Source: Apium graveolens (taxonomy: Eukaryota; Streptophyta; Magnoliopsida; Apiales; Apiaceae). Taken from it: a stretch of DNA of 64,000 nt. Position numbers and translations under genes: made by a program. The notes under the pieces were generated by a model, which worked only from the letters and a program-made list of their open reading frames with translations, had not been told where the DNA came from and ran no database searches. Location of the stretch: assembly GCF_009905375.1 (NCBI RefSeq), contig NC_133648.1, forward strand, positions 90,336,631 through 90,400,630. Reading direction: 5' to 3'. The first letter of the stretch is position 1, and the number at the start of each line of letters is the position of its first letter. Of this stretch, positions 62,798 to 64,000 are shown in pieces.

Positions 62798-63492
62798 TAA
62801 ATGTCGAAATTGGGCTTGCTTTGAAATGGAAACCAAAATCACTTTCATAAAGAAGTCGTATATTGAAAACTTGAAATATAAATGTATTCCCAATCATGAA
62901 ATAAGTTTCTTCTTCTTCTCGTCCGTTAGGATTACATTGTTTCTTGCGTTTAATACTCTATACTGATCTCAATTTATATTCACTTTAGCCAAGTTTGACC
63001 GAAAATAATATACTAGTTCCAATCTGTCTTCAAATTTCTCCCGTTTACAAATGACATGACGTTTTAATTTGTGGATAGCTCATGGAGGACTCACATAGGG
63101 TTCGTAGAGAATAATTATTTAGAAAATATAAATAAATAATTTATTTCATTTTTTGTCATAGTTATAAATTTTAATTAATAAATTAAAATTAAGTTACACA
63201 ATTTTTTTATCTAAAAAATCTTTGAAATTTGATTAAATAATTTAAAGTCATTCTGTAATAAAATCACATAAAATCACCTTATCCAAAATTATTTTATAGT
63301 AGAATCAAATTAAATAATTTTTTTTTTCAAATTGTAATTGTTAAACATTTTATTATATTTAAAAATAATTATTATTCTACATTAATAACGAATTTGATAA
63401 AATTTTATAATAGAATTAAAGTTTTTAATATAATATAAGAGTGTTCTCAAGGAAAGACCCATGCATATATGCACAAGCTGTCATCCCATTAT
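62373..63492. other. AT-rich region upstream of the FAO gene
   Basis: No gene seen. It contains a TAA microsatellite and long A/T runs. FAO promoter elements would lie in the first few hundred bases. Confidence 0.5.
62748..62795. repeat. TAA microsatellite
   Basis: Sixteen TAA units (48 bp). Confidence 0.97.
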
Positions 63493-64000
63493 CATTACAA
63501 GAAAAACGATCATTTCCTATCAGCGTTTTGGTAGGAAATGGCCCAAATCTGGGAAAAAGGGTCAATTCCTACCAACGCGCTTGGTGGGAAATGCTCATGT
63601 CAGAATTGCTACTTGGTAGAAATTGATGCTTGTATCTCAAATGGTCCCACTTGCGAAATGGCTGCCCATGTGGCGTGCCATATGGTCAGCCACGTCACCT
63701 GCCATGTCAACGGCCACGTCATACAAATTGGGGTCAGGTTGATGAGTTGGCATGTAGGACCCATCCACGTGTCCTGCCATATGGCAATTGACACATAAAA
63801 GACCTTTTTTCTACCAGAAATGGTAGGTTTTGAGTTAGTATTTTCTACCATAATTGGTAGGTTTTGATTGACGAATGGTAGGTTTTATGTCAGAAGACAT
63901 GAATATCATCATTTCCTACCAATTATTTCCTGCCACTGTTTAGCTTGAATGTGGTAGGAAATACTTTGAATGTGGTAGGAAATGGCTTGAATGTGGTAGG
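63493..64000. mobile_element. Terminus of a CACTA (En/Spm-type) transposon, continues beyond the window
   Basis: It starts CATTACAAGAAAAA, one base from the canonical CACTACAAGAAAA end. It is followed by about a dozen subterminal copies of TTTCCTACCAA or its complement TTGGTAGGAAA in both orientations (for example 63512, 63530, 63566, 63911, 63951, 63973), the arrangement bound by the transposase in this superfamily. The other end and the coding region are outside the window. Confidence 0.75.

Overview
The window is nuclear DNA of a flowering plant, most likely a eudicot. It has plant-type mitochondrial and oxidase genes with many short exons, AT-rich introns, and plant-specific retrotransposon lineages (Athila and Tekay of Ty3/gypsy; a Ty1/copia family using an initiator-Met tRNA primer). 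No species can be named safely from sequence alone.

Positions 1 to about 47.8 kb are a nest of LTR retrotransposons, and the order of insertion can be read from 5-bp target duplications. The oldest layer is a Ty1/copia-like element (element B, + strand). It survives as pieces at 14677-16337, 28772-28822 and 40123-43256, ending in its 3' LTR. It was hit by three elements. Athila copy 1 (- strand) runs off the left edge, with its outer LTR end at 14676. A Tekay chromovirus (- strand, 16338-28771) is flanked by AAAGC. Athila copy 2 (+ strand, 28823-40122) is flanked by ACTTC. Element A, a relative of B (2985-14580, flanked by CACTA), then inserted into the LTR of Athila copy 1. A further copia relic lies at 43257-47800.

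Every polyprotein is broken by stops or frameshifts. Three families carry an extra reading frame besides gag-pol. Elements A and B have a very long frame downstream of a nearly deleted pol. Athila copy 2 has a frame downstream of pol. The Tekay element has a short frame upstream of gag. The first two are preceded by a TATA-like box and a pyrimidine-rich leader, as if transcribed separately from the LTR.

From about 48 to 52.9 kb is AT-rich DNA with two Helitron-like elements and a Tourist/Harbinger-type MITE. The MITE ends about 27 bp upstream of the likely TATA box of the first cellular gene.

The gene island holds two convergent genes. The + strand gene (52917-57880, 12 exons, 422 residues) encodes the beta subunit of mitochondrial succinyl-CoA ligase, a TCA-cycle enzyme. 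The - strand gene (62262-58761, 3 exons, 738 residues) encodes a membrane-associated long-chain fatty alcohol oxidase of the GMC/FAO family. Its first intron holds a CT repeat of about 111 bp. The two genes have no obvious functional link. The right edge (63493-64000) is the terminus of a CACTA-type transposon that continues outside the window.
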